Source: Molanna angustata
Lineage: Eukaryota > Arthropoda > Insecta > Trichoptera > Molannidae
Direction of reading: 5' to 3'
NCBI GenBank assembly: GCA_963576475.1
Contig: OY754970.1
Location: 39,999,447-40,063,446 of the forward strand
DNA length: 64,000 nucleotides
Made by a program: the position numbers and the translations under genes. Of this stretch, positions 21,080-32,408 are shown piece after piece (the stretch's first letter is position 1; every line of letters begins with the position of its first letter). Under the pieces are notes generated by a model, which worked only from the letters and a program-made list of their open reading frames with translations, ran no database searches and was not told where the DNA came from.

Positions 21080-22472
21080 TTTCCTTTATAGAATATCTGC
21101 ACGACAACATGGACCATAAAATACAGGTTGACGCAATTTACACCGACTATAGTAAAGCATTCGACAAGGTAGTACATTCCACACTCATTCTTAAACTTCA
21201 GCAAATTGGCATCCACGGCGACTTACTGAGATGGATCTCCTCATATATATCAAACCGGAGCCAAGCTGTTGTGGCTAGCGGTTTTAAATCCAATTGGATT
21301 CGGGTCACTTCGGGGGTCCCTCAAGGTTCCTTGTTGGGACCACTTCTGTTTAATATCTACATTAACGATATCACTAACTGTTTTACTTACGCAAAAGTCT
21401 CACTTTTCGCAGACGACATGAAGATTTACTGCCCAGTTAAATGTATTGAGGACTGTGAAAATATTCAAACTGATCTCAATCGTCTCGACCTATACTGCAA
21501 ACAACACAACCTTCAAATTAACCCAAACAAATGTCACTGCCTAAAATTTACACGGAACAAGAACATCATAAGCTTCAACTATTGCCTAAATAATCAACCA
21601 CTGCGTAATGTAAATGAAACAAAAGACCTTGGTATCATCCTTGACTCAAAACTGTTATTTGACAAACACATTGACTACATTGTTTCCAAAGCGTCTAGGA
21701 TCCTAGGCTTTATTCTCCGTACATGCAAGCAATTTAACAATATACTCACACTGAAAATTTTATACTTTACATATGTGCGCAGCATTTTGGAATACTCATC
21801 ACAAGTCTGGAATCCTAGATACTCTACCTACATACACAGAATTGAAAAAATCCAGAATAGATTCCTTAAGTACCTTGATTTTCGCTCCTTTCGAACTCAT
21901 CTAAATTACTCAGATTCTGCCGAGTTCTTTAAAATTAGCACATTAGAAAACCGTAGAAATATCTCCGACGCCGTCTTTCTATTTAAAATCGCCAACTCTA
22001 TCGTGGATTGCCCGGAACTGCTTGAACGAATAGCTCTTCGGGTTCCCACCCGAGCAACCCGATTCCAACATTCATTAAACCTTTCACACTGTAACACGAA
22101 CGCCAAACAACACTCATTCATATACCGTGCATCACACTTCTTCAATACGCACCTAAACGAATTAGATATATTCAACTCATCAATAAATGTTATCAAATCA
22201 AAACTTATCAATCATTAAATATTCATATATATTCATCCCAACACATATCCCTCTTCATCTGCACTCTATCTTTCCTCTCTATTCCCAACTCTCTCCTACA
22301 TATTCTCTATAATTTTTGTATAAACTTATATAGGTACTTATTGTTTTTTACTTATGTGGAAACACATTATTGGCATAATTGTAATAACTTTACTGTCCAT
22401 ACCATAAACATTGTAACGCTGTTTGTTTCCCAAATATAAATAAAATAAAATAAAATAAAATAAAATAAAACA
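21080..22472 (+). mobile_element. CR1/Jockey-like LINE, 5'-truncated, with open reverse transcriptase frame
   Basis: The open frame 21109-22218 (369 codons; readable upstream to about 21085 as FIEYLHDN) encodes the catalytic half of a reverse transcriptase. Visible motifs are YTDYSKAFD (first catalytic Asp, residues 11-19), SGVPQGSLLGPLLF (68-81) and SLFADDMKIY (98-107, the FADD box). The C-terminal region follows, with YFTYVRSILEYSSQVW and the LRVPTRATR motif. The endonuclease and N-terminal RT are absent. The 3' UTR of about 215 bp ends in a perfect (TAAAA)n tail (about 22436-22470), as in CR1-group elements. No stops or frameshifts are seen, so the copy is fairly young, but it is not autonomous. 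A target duplication was not identified. Confidence 0.85.
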
Positions 22473-22515
22473 TAGCTGATATGATGATAATTTAATATTG
22501 ATTTATATTTAATTT

Positions 22516-22690
22516 ATATGGGTCGATGGCAGAGAGGTTAGCGCGCTGGGCTAGTAAGCCAGTGGTCGCGAGTTCGAATCCTGCCTCGACCGATTTCGTT
22601 CACCTATAGCACAAGCATTTATGCTTATTTTAGGGAATGCAGGAAGATGTATATGTACTTGTTTAATAATTCATTTAAAAAAATATATAA
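22516..22690 (+). mobile_element. SINE family C (tRNA-Thr-like head)
   Basis: The head has A box TGGCAGAGAGG, anticodon loop CTAGTAA (AGT, threonine-like), and B box AGTTCGAATCC. GGTCGA at the 5' end can pair with TCGACC after the B box. The anticodon stem has a G-G mismatch and the sequence runs on into TATAGCACAAGCATTTATGC and an A-rich tail. It is therefore best read as a SINE and not as a functional tRNA gene. A reverse copy is at 19740-19915. Confidence 0.75.
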
Positions 22691-22833
22691 ATCCCGTTTA
22701 ACTTAGTATTTCCATAGGTTTTTGGTCACTTATGATGCTATACAAGTCCAGTCAAACGTTGGAATCAAAACCCTCATGATAACTCATATCGTGGATATAA
22801 TTATATTATGAAGTTCTATAATATCTTAAGCTA

Positions 22834-22860
22834 TTTCAGAGGGGATTTTCCTCCCTGAAA
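22834..22860. promoter_or_regulatory. Hairpin containing a consensus Rel/kappaB motif
   Basis: GGGGATTTTCC (22841-22851) fits the GGGRNTYYCC consensus bound by Rel/NF-kappaB proteins. It sits within a short imperfect palindrome TTTCAG...CTGAAA. A single site could be chance. Confidence 0.2.
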
Positions 22861-23773
22861 TCGATGAAAGTTTAGTGTTATTTTGCATTAAGATGCAGAG
22901 ATTGATAATCTAGAAGGCTCTACATATGAACAAAAACTCTTCGTGATTTGCATTTTTATTATTATGTGCTATGTACGTTATTTATTTTTCATACAAAACT
23001 TATTTATTTAACTGTTGTAACATACGAATTGTTATTTAACAACTTGAGTCCGTCACGTGGGTGCGCAGATCGCTGATATAGATATGTGAAAATCGCTCCC
23101 CTAAGCCTAAAAGACATGTACGTAAACAGCTACATTAAATTGTTAAAAAAATATGATGTGCTACTTTTAAATGACAAGGTTTCATACATTTTCCAGTATA
23201 TTAAATGTAATAATTGAAATAAACCGGACAAGTTTTTAGAGCAAAGCTCTCGCTGATCCGTGTAGGTTCATATTAATATGTGCAAAATAAAAACACTTTA
23301 CGGAACCCTGAACTAAAAACATCTCACGGAGATGTGTACATATATATCTCTATTCTTGTCTCACATGCTCTCTTCCTCTCGTCGCGTCGCGACTGTTCTG
23401 TCATGCGATGTACATAATTCTCCCCCATACTCATTCCATACCGTAATTCAGGTGGTTCACAGCACACCATCCATCTTCACTTCTAATCCGGCCTGCAACT
23501 GCGATTTTGTGAGAACGCCGAGTCTGGAAGCGTTTCTCACATTAAATAATGAGACCGTTGTGGGATGCACGTGGAATGGCAAAGTGTGAATGGAACTTAA
23601 CGTCACATGGTTTTATCAAACATTATACATCAAGATTTATTACTTTTTGAATAAACGAGTCAATACGTTGTGGCTATATTTAAAACAAATAAATCAATAA
23701 AAAAAATTAGCACATCCTATTCAAAAGTTTCCTTCACCTAAAAAGAAATCCATAAAAAATCTTCTGTTTTAAT
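22861..23773. other. No gene recognised
   Basis: An 85-codon frame at 23332-23589 lies in a GC-richer low-copy block (CTCGTCGCGTCGCGACTG near 23378) but has no recognisable domain. Confidence 0.35.
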
Positions 23774-23980
23774 GCAGCCGACCGCCGTGGCACATTTGGT
23801 AAGCCGTTCGGTTTCTGTGCGAGCGTCCTGGGTTCGATTCCCAGCATAGGAGATATTCATTTAAATTCATTTCTCACGCAAATATCTGGGCTGGAAACAC
23901 TGGTTAATTGGAAGAAATAGCCATACGGCAATAAACTAGCCACTTGCGCAGGATGCAAGGAAGTTTTTATTATTATTATC
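23774..23980 (+). mobile_element. SINE family B, best copy
   Basis: Head GCCGACCGCCGTGGCACATT (A-box-like) and B box GGGTTCGATTCCC (about 23830-23842); body CATTTCTCACGCAAATATC, GGCTGGAAACACTGG; LINE-like tail GGAAGAAATAGCCATACGG, CAATAAACTAGCC, CACTTGCGCAGGATGCAAGG, then TTATTATTATTATC. Other copies or fragments: 2004-2181, 15105-15190, 35450-35525, 37722-37830, 39010-39090. The tail matches the LINE 3' ends at 15885-16135 and 25030-25335. Confidence 0.8.
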
Positions 23981-24454
23981 GAATGCGATTAAGTAGATAA
24001 TTAGAGCATAATCGTTTACTGGTTTTGTATGAAATACAAACTTGTTCAATTTTATCAAAACGTCAAATGAATCAAGCTGAAAACAGTTTTGACATGCATT
24101 TTAATCGCGAATACATAGTTTATTAAGTATCAGAGCTCTGAGAACTGCTGTCGGAAAGTTGTTATAAATCGATTGCCAAAATACAGTACAGATAGACATA
24201 TGGAAATTAAATAAAAGGATGCAATTAAATAGTACCAATATAGTACATTTATATCATCACTTATTTGTAATATAGGCAATGATATTCCCTGCCTCCGGAC
24301 AACAGTATATCTAAATTCTCATCAGTATACTAATCCTTCTGTCTCATCCAGCATGGAAAGCATTCAATAGGCTCAGAACGGGTGTATCCTGGTGTTACAG
24401 TGATTTTAAGAAATGGGATTACAGAGAGGAAGACATCTGCGAATGGGGCGCCAG

Positions 24455-24580
24455 TCAGGACAAGCGCACCTACTGTCATGCCCCATCATAGGAGCGACAT
24501 CAAGTGATCAGTGGTAGCAAAAACTAGTGGAATCCGGGCAGCAGAATATGATGGTGTTACGGTTACGGAGAGTAAGTATC
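24455..24580 (+). repeat. Dispersed repeat G
   Basis: CGCACCTACTGTCATGCCCC, ACTAGTGGAATCCG and GAATATGATGGTGTT match 41532-41665 in the same order with about 75% identity by eye. Function and class are unknown. Confidence 0.55.
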
Positions 24581-24732
24581 CTTCTGAACATGGGAATATT
24601 ATTCCCGTATTAAACATATTTGAAGTATATTTCAAATAAGCACTGATAAACAATGTATCTATTAAAATTATTTAAATTTTATTTTAGGCAGATATTTTGT
24701 GGTTTTTGACATGCATAATTTACCAGTTACTA

Positions 24733-24855
24733 CTTTTTTTGTGTGTCACTTCGCGACATATTTCGGAAGAGCTGTTCTTCGGAAGAGTCTCAACACGCCG
24801 GTCTATGGAAGGACAGTACTTCCGAAGCATGTCGCTAAGTGACTCATAAAAAAGG
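24733..24855. mobile_element. Short palindromic element
   Basis: Left arm CTTTTTTTGTGTGTCACTTC...TTTCGGAAG (24733-24768) is complementary to right arm CTTCCGAAG...AAGTGACTCATAAAAAAG (24819-24854). The roughly 50-bp centre repeats CTTCGGAAGAG. Likely a small non-autonomous foldback element. Confidence 0.55.
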
Positions 24856-25029
24856 TGAGATTAAGCAAATTTTTAAGTAAATAAAGTACCTATTGCTTAC
24901 TATAGAACTTTATAAATATGTTTAAAATAGCCTATTCCAGATATCAATATCCAAAATAACAAATTTGAAAATGTACCGCTTTAGATGATCTCAATGTAGA
25001 TATTATAGTAATGATACTACGACGCGACG

Positions 25030-25335
25030 TCTCAATTGATTCAACTTTTTAAAAAGAAACTAAAGCTGTTTTACCTGTCTAATAATTCTTAACTGACACC
25101 CCATATCCATCCTCCCTCCCCTCTCTCAACATTCATTTCCTTCGTTCCTTTGTTGCTGTGAATTTACTCTTAATAATGTTACGTGTTTCTTTCCGTTTGT
25201 TATAAATTTAATGTGCCTACCACTATACTATCTAAGACCTCACGTTGCTTTGGTTGGTTGGAAGAAATTGCCTTGTGGCTATAAACCTGCCATTATAGGT
25301 ACACTGTATTTTATATGAAGCTTAATAAATAAATA
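25030..25335 (+). mobile_element. LINE 3' end: last codons, 3' UTR, SINE B-like tail
   Basis: The first part reads FKKKLKLFYL-like codons (TTTTTAAAAAGAAACTAAAG) and a stop. A C-rich 3' UTR follows, then CCTCACGTTGCTTTGGTTGG, GGAAGAAATTGCCTTGTGGC, TATAAACCTGCC and an (AATA)n tail at about 25325-25340. It is paralogous to 15885-16135. Confidence 0.6.
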
Positions 25336-25340
25336 AATAT

Positions 25341-26148
25341 ATTTTTGCATTAGTTTTTGAATTTGCTATGTAGCCAAGCATGTAAAGTCTTTCTAACCAT
25401 GAATGCAGTCTACTTTTATAGTCACTTCAGCACGGCAAGTGGTGTTTTCTCAAGATCGGCGACATATACATATAATTATCATATTATCTCGAAGATGCGC
25501 TAACCTTTTACTAGAGTCTAGTAAATCAGCGTTTAAATCTTGTCAGTAAAATTACACAAATTATTATTAAAGTATTTTTGTAATGGAAAACAGTTAAATG
25601 TGCATTTTTCTTTTAATATTTTGTGTGAACAAAATGTGGTTTTTTTTGTTAATCCTACGTATTTATACGGCAACATTCTGAGTTAGGACTGAGCATTTGG
25701 CATCATGTAAACCTTCCCTTCTCAAAGTACAGCGACCATTTCGTATTCAAAAATTAATTTTACCTTTTCCACTCCCGTTGCGTAGTAATTTGCAGGGAAA
25801 CATGCTTTTTTCAGATTCTGAAGCACTTCATTTATATTTTGAACGGGACACGGAGATTCAAAATGAAATTATAAAACTTGTTTACAGGCAATTGAAAAAG
25901 AATACTCCAAATGAATTTTTATGTTATTTAAAATGAGATTTTTAAATTTATTATACGGAACATCTTCACCTCAAGCATGAATAAAATCTACGGCATTTTT
26001 TTCCCGTTGGATATTTTTACATGGACGAATCGCTTCAAACTTTATGAGGATTAAATATTACTGGCAGATAACTTTGCATCGTATTAATGAAAATAATATT
26101 ACGACGAAAAATAATAATGAATAAAATTTTAAGAAAATGATATTTCAA
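25341..26148. other. No gene recognised
   Basis: A 79-codon frame (25697-25936) has no recognisable domain; the remainder is AT-rich. Confidence 0.35.
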
Positions 26149-26873
26149 ATTAATACTAGTGTCTGACCGAATGTCAGATTTTGGCCGAAGCCGAAGCAGA
26201 AGCCGAAGGATTGATTTTACTAAAAAAATCGATTAAAATAATAAATAATCTGCTTTCGTGTCTTAGTTCGTTAGATATAAAAGTTCACACATATCCTCAT
26301 ACAATCCCACACACACACACACACATACACATACTCACACACACACACACTCCCCACTCACATGTCAGATATCTGATTTTTTTCTCCTACACTACATAAA
26401 TATATAAATGGTAATAATGTATACATGTAAGTGATGCTGGGCATGCTAATTTTTTTTTTATATTTGTATCACCTGTATATTTTGTCCAGTTATTGTTTGT
26501 ATACTTTGTTTAAAATAAAATAAAATAAAATATCTAACTACTGAGCCAAGGGTCCTGGGTCATTTGATTTACTAAAAAAATTCGATTAAAATAATGAATA
26601 AAAACAAGAGTAGTGCGTTCAAAACTACTCTTTTTTTGTTTCTGTCGACAGTCAGCACGCGACACTGGGCCGGCCGAATCTATACACCCGCTACACATGT
26701 CATGTTCGCGCATGTTTTTACAAGTTTTAACTGTTTTTAGCGGCTGACAAAAAGCTTCGGCTTCGGCCGAAAATTCGGGTTATTTTTGGCCGAAGCCAAA
26801 GCCGAAGATGTTTTTTTTTGGCTAAAGGTGGCCGAAGCCGAAACCGAAGCTTCGGTCGGACACTAATTAATAC
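26149..26873. mobile_element. hAT-like non-autonomous transposon with GCCGAAG sub-repeats
   Basis: Perfect 8-bp direct repeats ATTAATAC (26149-26156 and 26866-26873) flank an element of 709 bp. Its tips, TAGTGTCTGACCGAA and (reversed) TAGTGTCCGACCGAA, are inverted. Eight-base duplications and a YARNG-type tip fit the hAT superfamily. Inside both ends the motif GGCCGAAGCCGAAG is repeated several times (26182-26210; 26750-26855). The sequence GATTTTACTAAAAAAATCGA appears twice (about 26213 and 26567), on either side of a nested insertion. No transposase is encoded. Confidence 0.8.
26255..26540 (+). mobile_element. LINE 3' tail nested in the hAT-like element
   Basis: Contains a (CA)n microsatellite (about 26310-26352), then GATGCTGGGCATGC, ATCACCTGTATATTTTGTCC, AGTTATTGTTTGTATACTTT and a (TAAAA)n tail (about 26511-26533). 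The last part parallels the 3' UTR of the LINE fragment at 47240-47595 (GATGCTGGGAGTGACC, ATCACCAGTCCAGACATTG, TTTGTGTACT). The exact left limit is uncertain. Confidence 0.6.
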
Positions 26874-27639
26874 AAACAATATCTTTAGTTAGTAAAACAT
26901 AAAAATTTACAGTTTCACTAACTAGAATCAGTCATTTGGTGAGAGTATTAAGAAGTATATTATGAAAAGATTTATCACCATTATTTACAAGTTACAAATA
27001 AAAAACTAATAAAAAACACATTTTGTCCAATGTTATTTCTATTTGGAAATTTATTGCATCACTAGACGAGTCTGTTCTGAGGCAGTGATTTATTTTTTAT
27101 TTAGTTATAGGTTATAAGTTAAAACACTCTCATAATAGTTATTAAATATATCAGTGATATCTTAGTTATTTGAACAAGTAGAAATGATGGATGTCATAAA
27201 GAATAGTGGAGATTCTCCATTAGGCTCTCGTAGTATTTGGAGTTAAAATACGCACATATAAAGATAAAATAATGGTAAGGTATAAAAAAATAAAACAAAT
27301 TGACAGGAAAATGATTCAATAGTAAACAGCAAAGAAGAGAGAATCTTTATATAATTATCTTTACATAAAATACAGTAAACTATACATATACATAATGCTA
27401 AGTAAAATTACAAACTGTCCATAATGATTAAGCGAAATAAAAAAAAATGTGCAAAACGATCTGCAAAAGTGGAAGAATAGTTGGTTTATATGAAGAAATT
27501 TTTCCATTTTTTTGTAAGTATCCATTTGAAAGTCAATAAATAATGAAAGATTTGAATAGGATTACTACGTGTCGTTTTCCTACTAGGAATAATATTTTAA
27601 ACTGGCGCATCACAATTGGAAGCATTGGAAGAATGAAAT
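26874..27639. other. No gene recognised
   Basis: AT-rich sequence without supported features. Confidence 0.4.
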
Positions 27640-27985
27640 TCATTACCCGCCCAAGTGAATATACACAATGGGGTTTTCATATTCCATAGAGCGGCCGCCC
27701 GCCGCCGTACAAAAGTGTACATTTAGCATTATTTGTGTTGTCAATATTGGATTGTACAGTCGTATTTGCGGCCGCGACAGGTTGCCGGCTGGTAGCGGGT
27801 GGTTGTGATGGGAGGTAGCGAGTAGCGTCATGAATATGCGGTGGGGATAAATAATAAATCCCACTTGAATGAGTCGCTGCGACGTTTTACCCCGACTGTC
27901 TCTAGCCCCGAGAGCCCCGCCCCCACACTATTACCGCGCTCGCTACCTTACTAGCCCACATCGCCTCAAAACTCGCCATATGCAC
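27640..27985. promoter_or_regulatory. GC- and CpG-rich low-copy island
   Basis: This block is markedly richer in G+C and CpG than its surroundings. It has two GCGGCCGC sites (about 27691 and 27768), CCGCCGCCGTAC, and the quasi-palindrome GTGGGG...CCCAC around an AT-only core near 27841-27865. It has no resemblance to the repeat families here. A 73-codon minus frame (27643-27864) has no domain. It could be an alternative promoter or enhancer of the host gene; this is inferred from composition only. Confidence 0.35.
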
Positions 27986-28608
27986 GACCACTAAGAGTGA
28001 GCATAAAGATCTGAAGGCAAATTTGAATATTAGAAAAGCAATACTTGTTTGATTTCGTGTATATTTACTCGATTAATTTGGCGAAATTCGGGATGTCAAC
28101 AAAAGGAGAGCAAAGATAGATTTTGAATACAATAGAACGAGATAGATATATGTACTCTGATTCTCTCCATAGAGTATATAAAAAAAATAATATATTGAGT
28201 AGATACCCAACCAACAAAATATTTTAATCTGTACAGAATGTTCTATAAGTTGTCAGTTACTGATGCACAGATTATGTTTCTATGACGAAAATTATCATCA
28301 AAAACATAAATCCAAAAAATGCATATTATTTAAATTTTTTTCGTATGTACGTAGAATTGATTTGTATTCCGTGAATATTACGTGGGTTTGAATATTATAA
28401 GTATTCACATTTTACATTATTAAGATTTGTTCGAGGAATGTGGCTTTAAGCACCTGAGAGGCTTTCTCACGTGTTATTGTCAACATCAGGAGGACATGAT
28501 ACAAAATGAAGAAAAAGAAGATTTTATAAAACTATTTTAATTTTGAGGGAAAAACACAACAAAACAACCAAAAACAAAATACCAACAAAAGTTTGATAAA
28601 TATCAGCT

Positions 28609-28640
28609 TCTCCTATCGTCCCACTCGGGACGATAGGAGA
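28609..28640. repeat. Perfect 14-bp hairpin, 4-base loop
   Basis: TCTCCTATCGTCCC (28609-28622) is followed by ACTC and its exact complement (28627-28640). No T-run follows, so it is not a bacterial-type terminator. Its role is unknown. Confidence 0.6.
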
Positions 28641-29984
28641 TAGATCGGGAATTTGCATGTGGGACGAAGTATTTTCGACAACGTCCGGCTCTGAGTAACT
28701 ATGGACTTAACCGATTTCGAAAATATTGAAAAGTCGTATTCAATATGAGACATTTCATTGTTTAATAACTCGAAATTTTCCGAAATTTCAATAATGTGCT
28801 TCTCGTTTAGACTTTTTATGACTTGTCGAGTTTATAATATAATATGTTTCTGTTTAACAATATTAACATTCGTATTCTCGAACAATAACATCGAATTTTT
28901 ATATTTTTTCTCATTTAATTTGTTGTTGTATTATTTACGACAAAACAGATTACATCATAATTTACAACTGTTAACGGTTTATCTATTTTGACATTGTCGT
29001 TGAGCACCGAGAACAGCCATAGCTCGTCTAACGTAGGGTGTAAAATCTAGCTTCTTAAAATATTAAATGGGTAAAGTTTTTTTTATGGCAACTTTTAAAC
29101 TTGCCTGTAGACGTAGGGTTGCTGTGTGTCACAGAACAAAATGGGTGGAGAGTATCGATCAAAGTTCAAAACCACAAGTTGTTTTATTGCGTTCTTTAGT
29201 AATGCCAGTTTTTTTTTTTGAATTACTAACCCAATTGCGACGATTCGTTTTCCGGTGCAGTAAACATACTCTACCAGTCGAAAAAAAAATTGTTTTATGT
29301 ATATAAACGTTTATTGGAATAATAAACTAATAAGTTTTTTTGTCATCACAACAGTAACGTTAATTCTAACACTACTGAGTTCACTTTAAAAATCTGTATA
29401 TTAATTAATATGTGAATCAAAAACCTCGCATTGTTTTTTAAGCAAACTGCGCATAGATACATTTTATATACAGAAGGATTGTAGAAAGCTAAAAAATATA
29501 AATAAAATGCTACAAATACATTAAATGAAGTTTCATTTTAGACCATAGATCATTTTTTATTTTCATATTGTCAATTTCAAACAAGTACGAAGCATGTTAA
29601 GGAAAATAAATTTAATAATCTACTGTGAAACAATATAATATATTAATATGGTACTCAAATAATTATACCTCTTGACGAAGACACTGTGTGTTTTTTATCA
29701 TAGGTCAGGTTTAAGTACTTTTCAAACTGAAAAAAAATAATTACGGTCGAATGTTGATCTCTGCGCGATCACTAGTACTTACAATTGACTTGTTTTTCAT
29801 GAAATTGTTAAATAAGCCGACAAAAACAAAATAAGAATACCATTTTGACTATCCGCTCCTCACAGACAATTACTTTACTCGATTCTTAAAAAATCCTGCC
29901 TGTAGTTTTATGTTCAGTAATAAATAAATAAAATGTACAATATTTCGCGAGGTAAATTTTCATTTATTAAGTTTTCCAGAGTTG
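28641..29984. other. No gene recognised
   Basis: Two 77-79 codon frames (28758-28991, 29067-29306) lack recognisable domains. The first is simply AT-rich and hydrophobic. Confidence 0.35.
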
Positions 29985-30335
29985 CCGCCATCGCCCGATA
30001 GATGGCAGGACGTAGGATATGTCAAAAGACACAGAGCACAGAGCACGACATACGGTGGGTGGAAAATTAAATTCACGATGAAATGTGGCAGAAATAAAGT
30101 GCTCGTGTTCGAATTTAGCCCCGCGTCAATCTTTGTTTGAAGCTGATGAAATAATATATTTTATTTTTTTCCTCCACAAAGCACCTGAAGCGTCTCTCTC
30201 TCTCTCCCGCCCGCCATTATAAATAATGACAATCACCTGCTATGTACGGTGAAAGTGCGGCGGCACATTGAAAAATCGTCTACATTAAATTTAGTACACA
30301 CGTCTGTTCAGAGATGGCGGCGAGTCAGGGCAGAG
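29985..30335. promoter_or_regulatory. GC-richer low-copy block, possible regulatory DNA
   Basis: Contains GTTGCCGCCATCGCCCG, a (CT)n run with CCCGCCCGCCATTATAAATA, AATCACCTGC (E-box-like) and AGAGATGGCGGCGAG. It is not related to any repeat in the window. Composition and motif density suggest regulatory DNA, without direct proof. Confidence 0.25.
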
Positions 30336-30559
30336 GAAACTTTATAATATATTTACACTTAATATTAAGATGAAACTACATACTTAACATGACACGATTT
30401 GTGAACAATTTTCAACTAAACAGATGAACATAAAACAGATGAACTTGCTTTCTTTATTCTAGTTAATAATAATAAGGTTACATAGTTACTTCATAAATGG
30501 CGATGGTGTTTTTTCAGCTTAATTTCAATTCAAACGAACATATTTTCATAATTAAAATA

Positions 30560-30760
30560 TATACCTAGAACTTTCAAAAATTGGATTCATAAGGGAACTC
30601 AATAGGAACGGATAATTGGTGAAAGTTGTGCAAGAACATAAAATGATTACGTAAACAAGCCGATGAAAGGGCGATGGTCGTAAGCCCTGTAGGTGGCTTG
30701 AGTTCCCGGTTCTCCTAAATTATTCCGTCTACGTCTCTATTGAGATTTAAAAAAAAGGGA
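30560..30760 (+). mobile_element. Family H copy, diverged
   Basis: Body motifs in order: GGAACTCAATAGGAACGG, ATAATTGGTGAAAGTTG, GCCGATGAAAGGGCGATGG, CGTAAGCCCTGTAGGTGGC, TTCCCGGTTCTCCTA and GTCTCTATTGAGAT, then an A-run. It is older than the copies with visible duplications. Confidence 0.7.
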
Positions 30761-31449
30761 AAAAATCTAAAATGGATGAAAAATCAATTATTTTTACTTT
30801 GTTAAAACACCTTTTGAGCGATTGGTGGTTTGATTCGATTTCTTCTACAAACTTAACAATATAACTTTCTGAAAAGCATTCACGAGCATTATTCATCAAC
30901 GCGTGTAAATTTTCAAAACTTAATTTATAACCAGAATGTGCCCCGGAGATGTTCAAGCTCAACTTTCGGTTAAGTTGTATTAACATTTGTATTCATTTGA
31001 ACCAGGTAAGGAAGGAACTAGAAACGTTATTAGAGAAAGAGTAAATAATACTTGGGAACAATCTTAATGCGGGTGCATACAAACATAAGTGGTCTGGGGA
31101 GGTAAATGAAGTGAAATGGAGGAGTTAGGGGGAAGACGTAAAGGCAAAACCGGTGAAAATAATACCGCTGGGTATACTTTAGGTTTGTACCGGAACCTTG
31201 CTTGTGGATAGATCTTTATCGGGGAAATAAACCTACAAATAAATATTATTCCTCTATAACTATATAACAACCAACAGCCGATCTTCGTCTAGCAAATATT
31301 GTAGGGTGATTTGAAATTAACCAAATGTGAAGATAAAACAAACCGCTAAAATGATTTGACTTTGATTCTTATAATATATACCTTTCCTTTAGGGAAATCG
31401 TACACTGCAGACTTTTTAATCGGTCGATAGTTTCAGATAGTTATGTCCG

Positions 31450-31930
31450 ACATCATCATCATCATTGGCGCTTCAGTCCTGTGTGTCTCTGGCCTCCTCT
31501 AGAATCCTCCAGCCGTTCCTGTCCTCCACCTTTCTTCTTCAGTTTGATATTCTGATCGCCCTTATATCATCTTCTGTGTCATCCAGTCATCTTAGCTTGG
31601 GTCTGCCTCTACTCCTTCTGCCCTCTGTATTGGCATTAAGAACCTTTGGATACGATCATCATTTATCCGACTGACATGTCCCAACCACTGCGGTCTGCGT
31701 ACTTTTATGACTTGTACAATGTTGGGTTTGTTTTATAATGCCTGTAGTTCGTGATTAAACCGTATCCTCCAAAGTCCATTATCACTAACTGGGCCGAAAA
31801 TGTTTCTCAGGATTTTCTTTCAAATGTCATGAGACTATTTTCGTCCCAGCTTTGTTAAGACCCAGCATTCAGCTCCTTACACTACGCCAGGTCTGAGAAG
31901 AGTTTTATAGATCTGCTGATACCAAATCGT
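31450..31930 (-). mobile_element. LINE reverse transcriptase C-terminal fragment
   Basis: Minus-strand frames, interrupted by stops and shifts, read LLRPGV, GAECWVLTKLGRK, KKILRNIFGPVSDNGLWRIR, NHELQAL and VIKVRRPQWLGHVSRMDDDR. The last third corresponds to the GR.K.GRP...W...V..D region and ends near TGLKRQ. It is a different family from the TATG-tailed RTE copies and is the same family as the plus-strand fragment at 47240-47595. Confidence 0.75.
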
Positions 31931-32194
31931 TTTAATATACACACTTGCATGGGAGTGCTCTAAAAGTACTTTTTAATGTGTGGTTTGGCCACTTTGAGGG
32001 AAGTGTAAGGCCCGACAAAGAAATTTAAAAAAAATATGAAATGAATGATGAAACAAATGGAAAAGTTAAATCAAGAACATGTATGACGTGATAATCGGAA
32101 AACATGACAGTGATAGGTAGTAAGTCCAGTGGTTGCTAGATTTTCCATTTAAAAATAAATATTCCCTTAGACATGATATGTATCAAATAATGAA

Positions 32195-32408
32195 TTTATT
32201 TATTTATTACTTCTCGGTCAACTTACAGGTGCTATGTCAAATATTTATTTAACACGCACCCAATAACAAGTTGCCACATTCTGGAGACTTACGATATTAA
32301 TCGTTTCACAGATTCATACTGAAAACACAATAAAAAAATGTTTCTCCACCCGGGACCTTTGGATCGGCAGTCAGATACCTAACTAAGCGAGCCACGAATG
32401 TTGACACT
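32195..32408 (-). mobile_element. SINE family A, reverse copy
   Basis: Minus strand: ACATTCGTGGCTCGCTTAG, a decayed B box region GGTCCCGGGTGGAG, GTGTTTTCAGTATGAATCTG, CCAGAATGTGGCAACTTG, TTATTGGGTGCGTGTT and a tail ending near CGAGAAGTAATAA. Confidence 0.7.

Noticed and set aside
22519..22592. tRNA-Thr gene
   Set aside because: The anticodon stem has a mismatch, the sequence continues into a SINE body with A-rich tail, and a second diverged copy exists.
28609..28640. Rho-independent terminator
   Set aside because: No T-run follows and the genome is eukaryotic.
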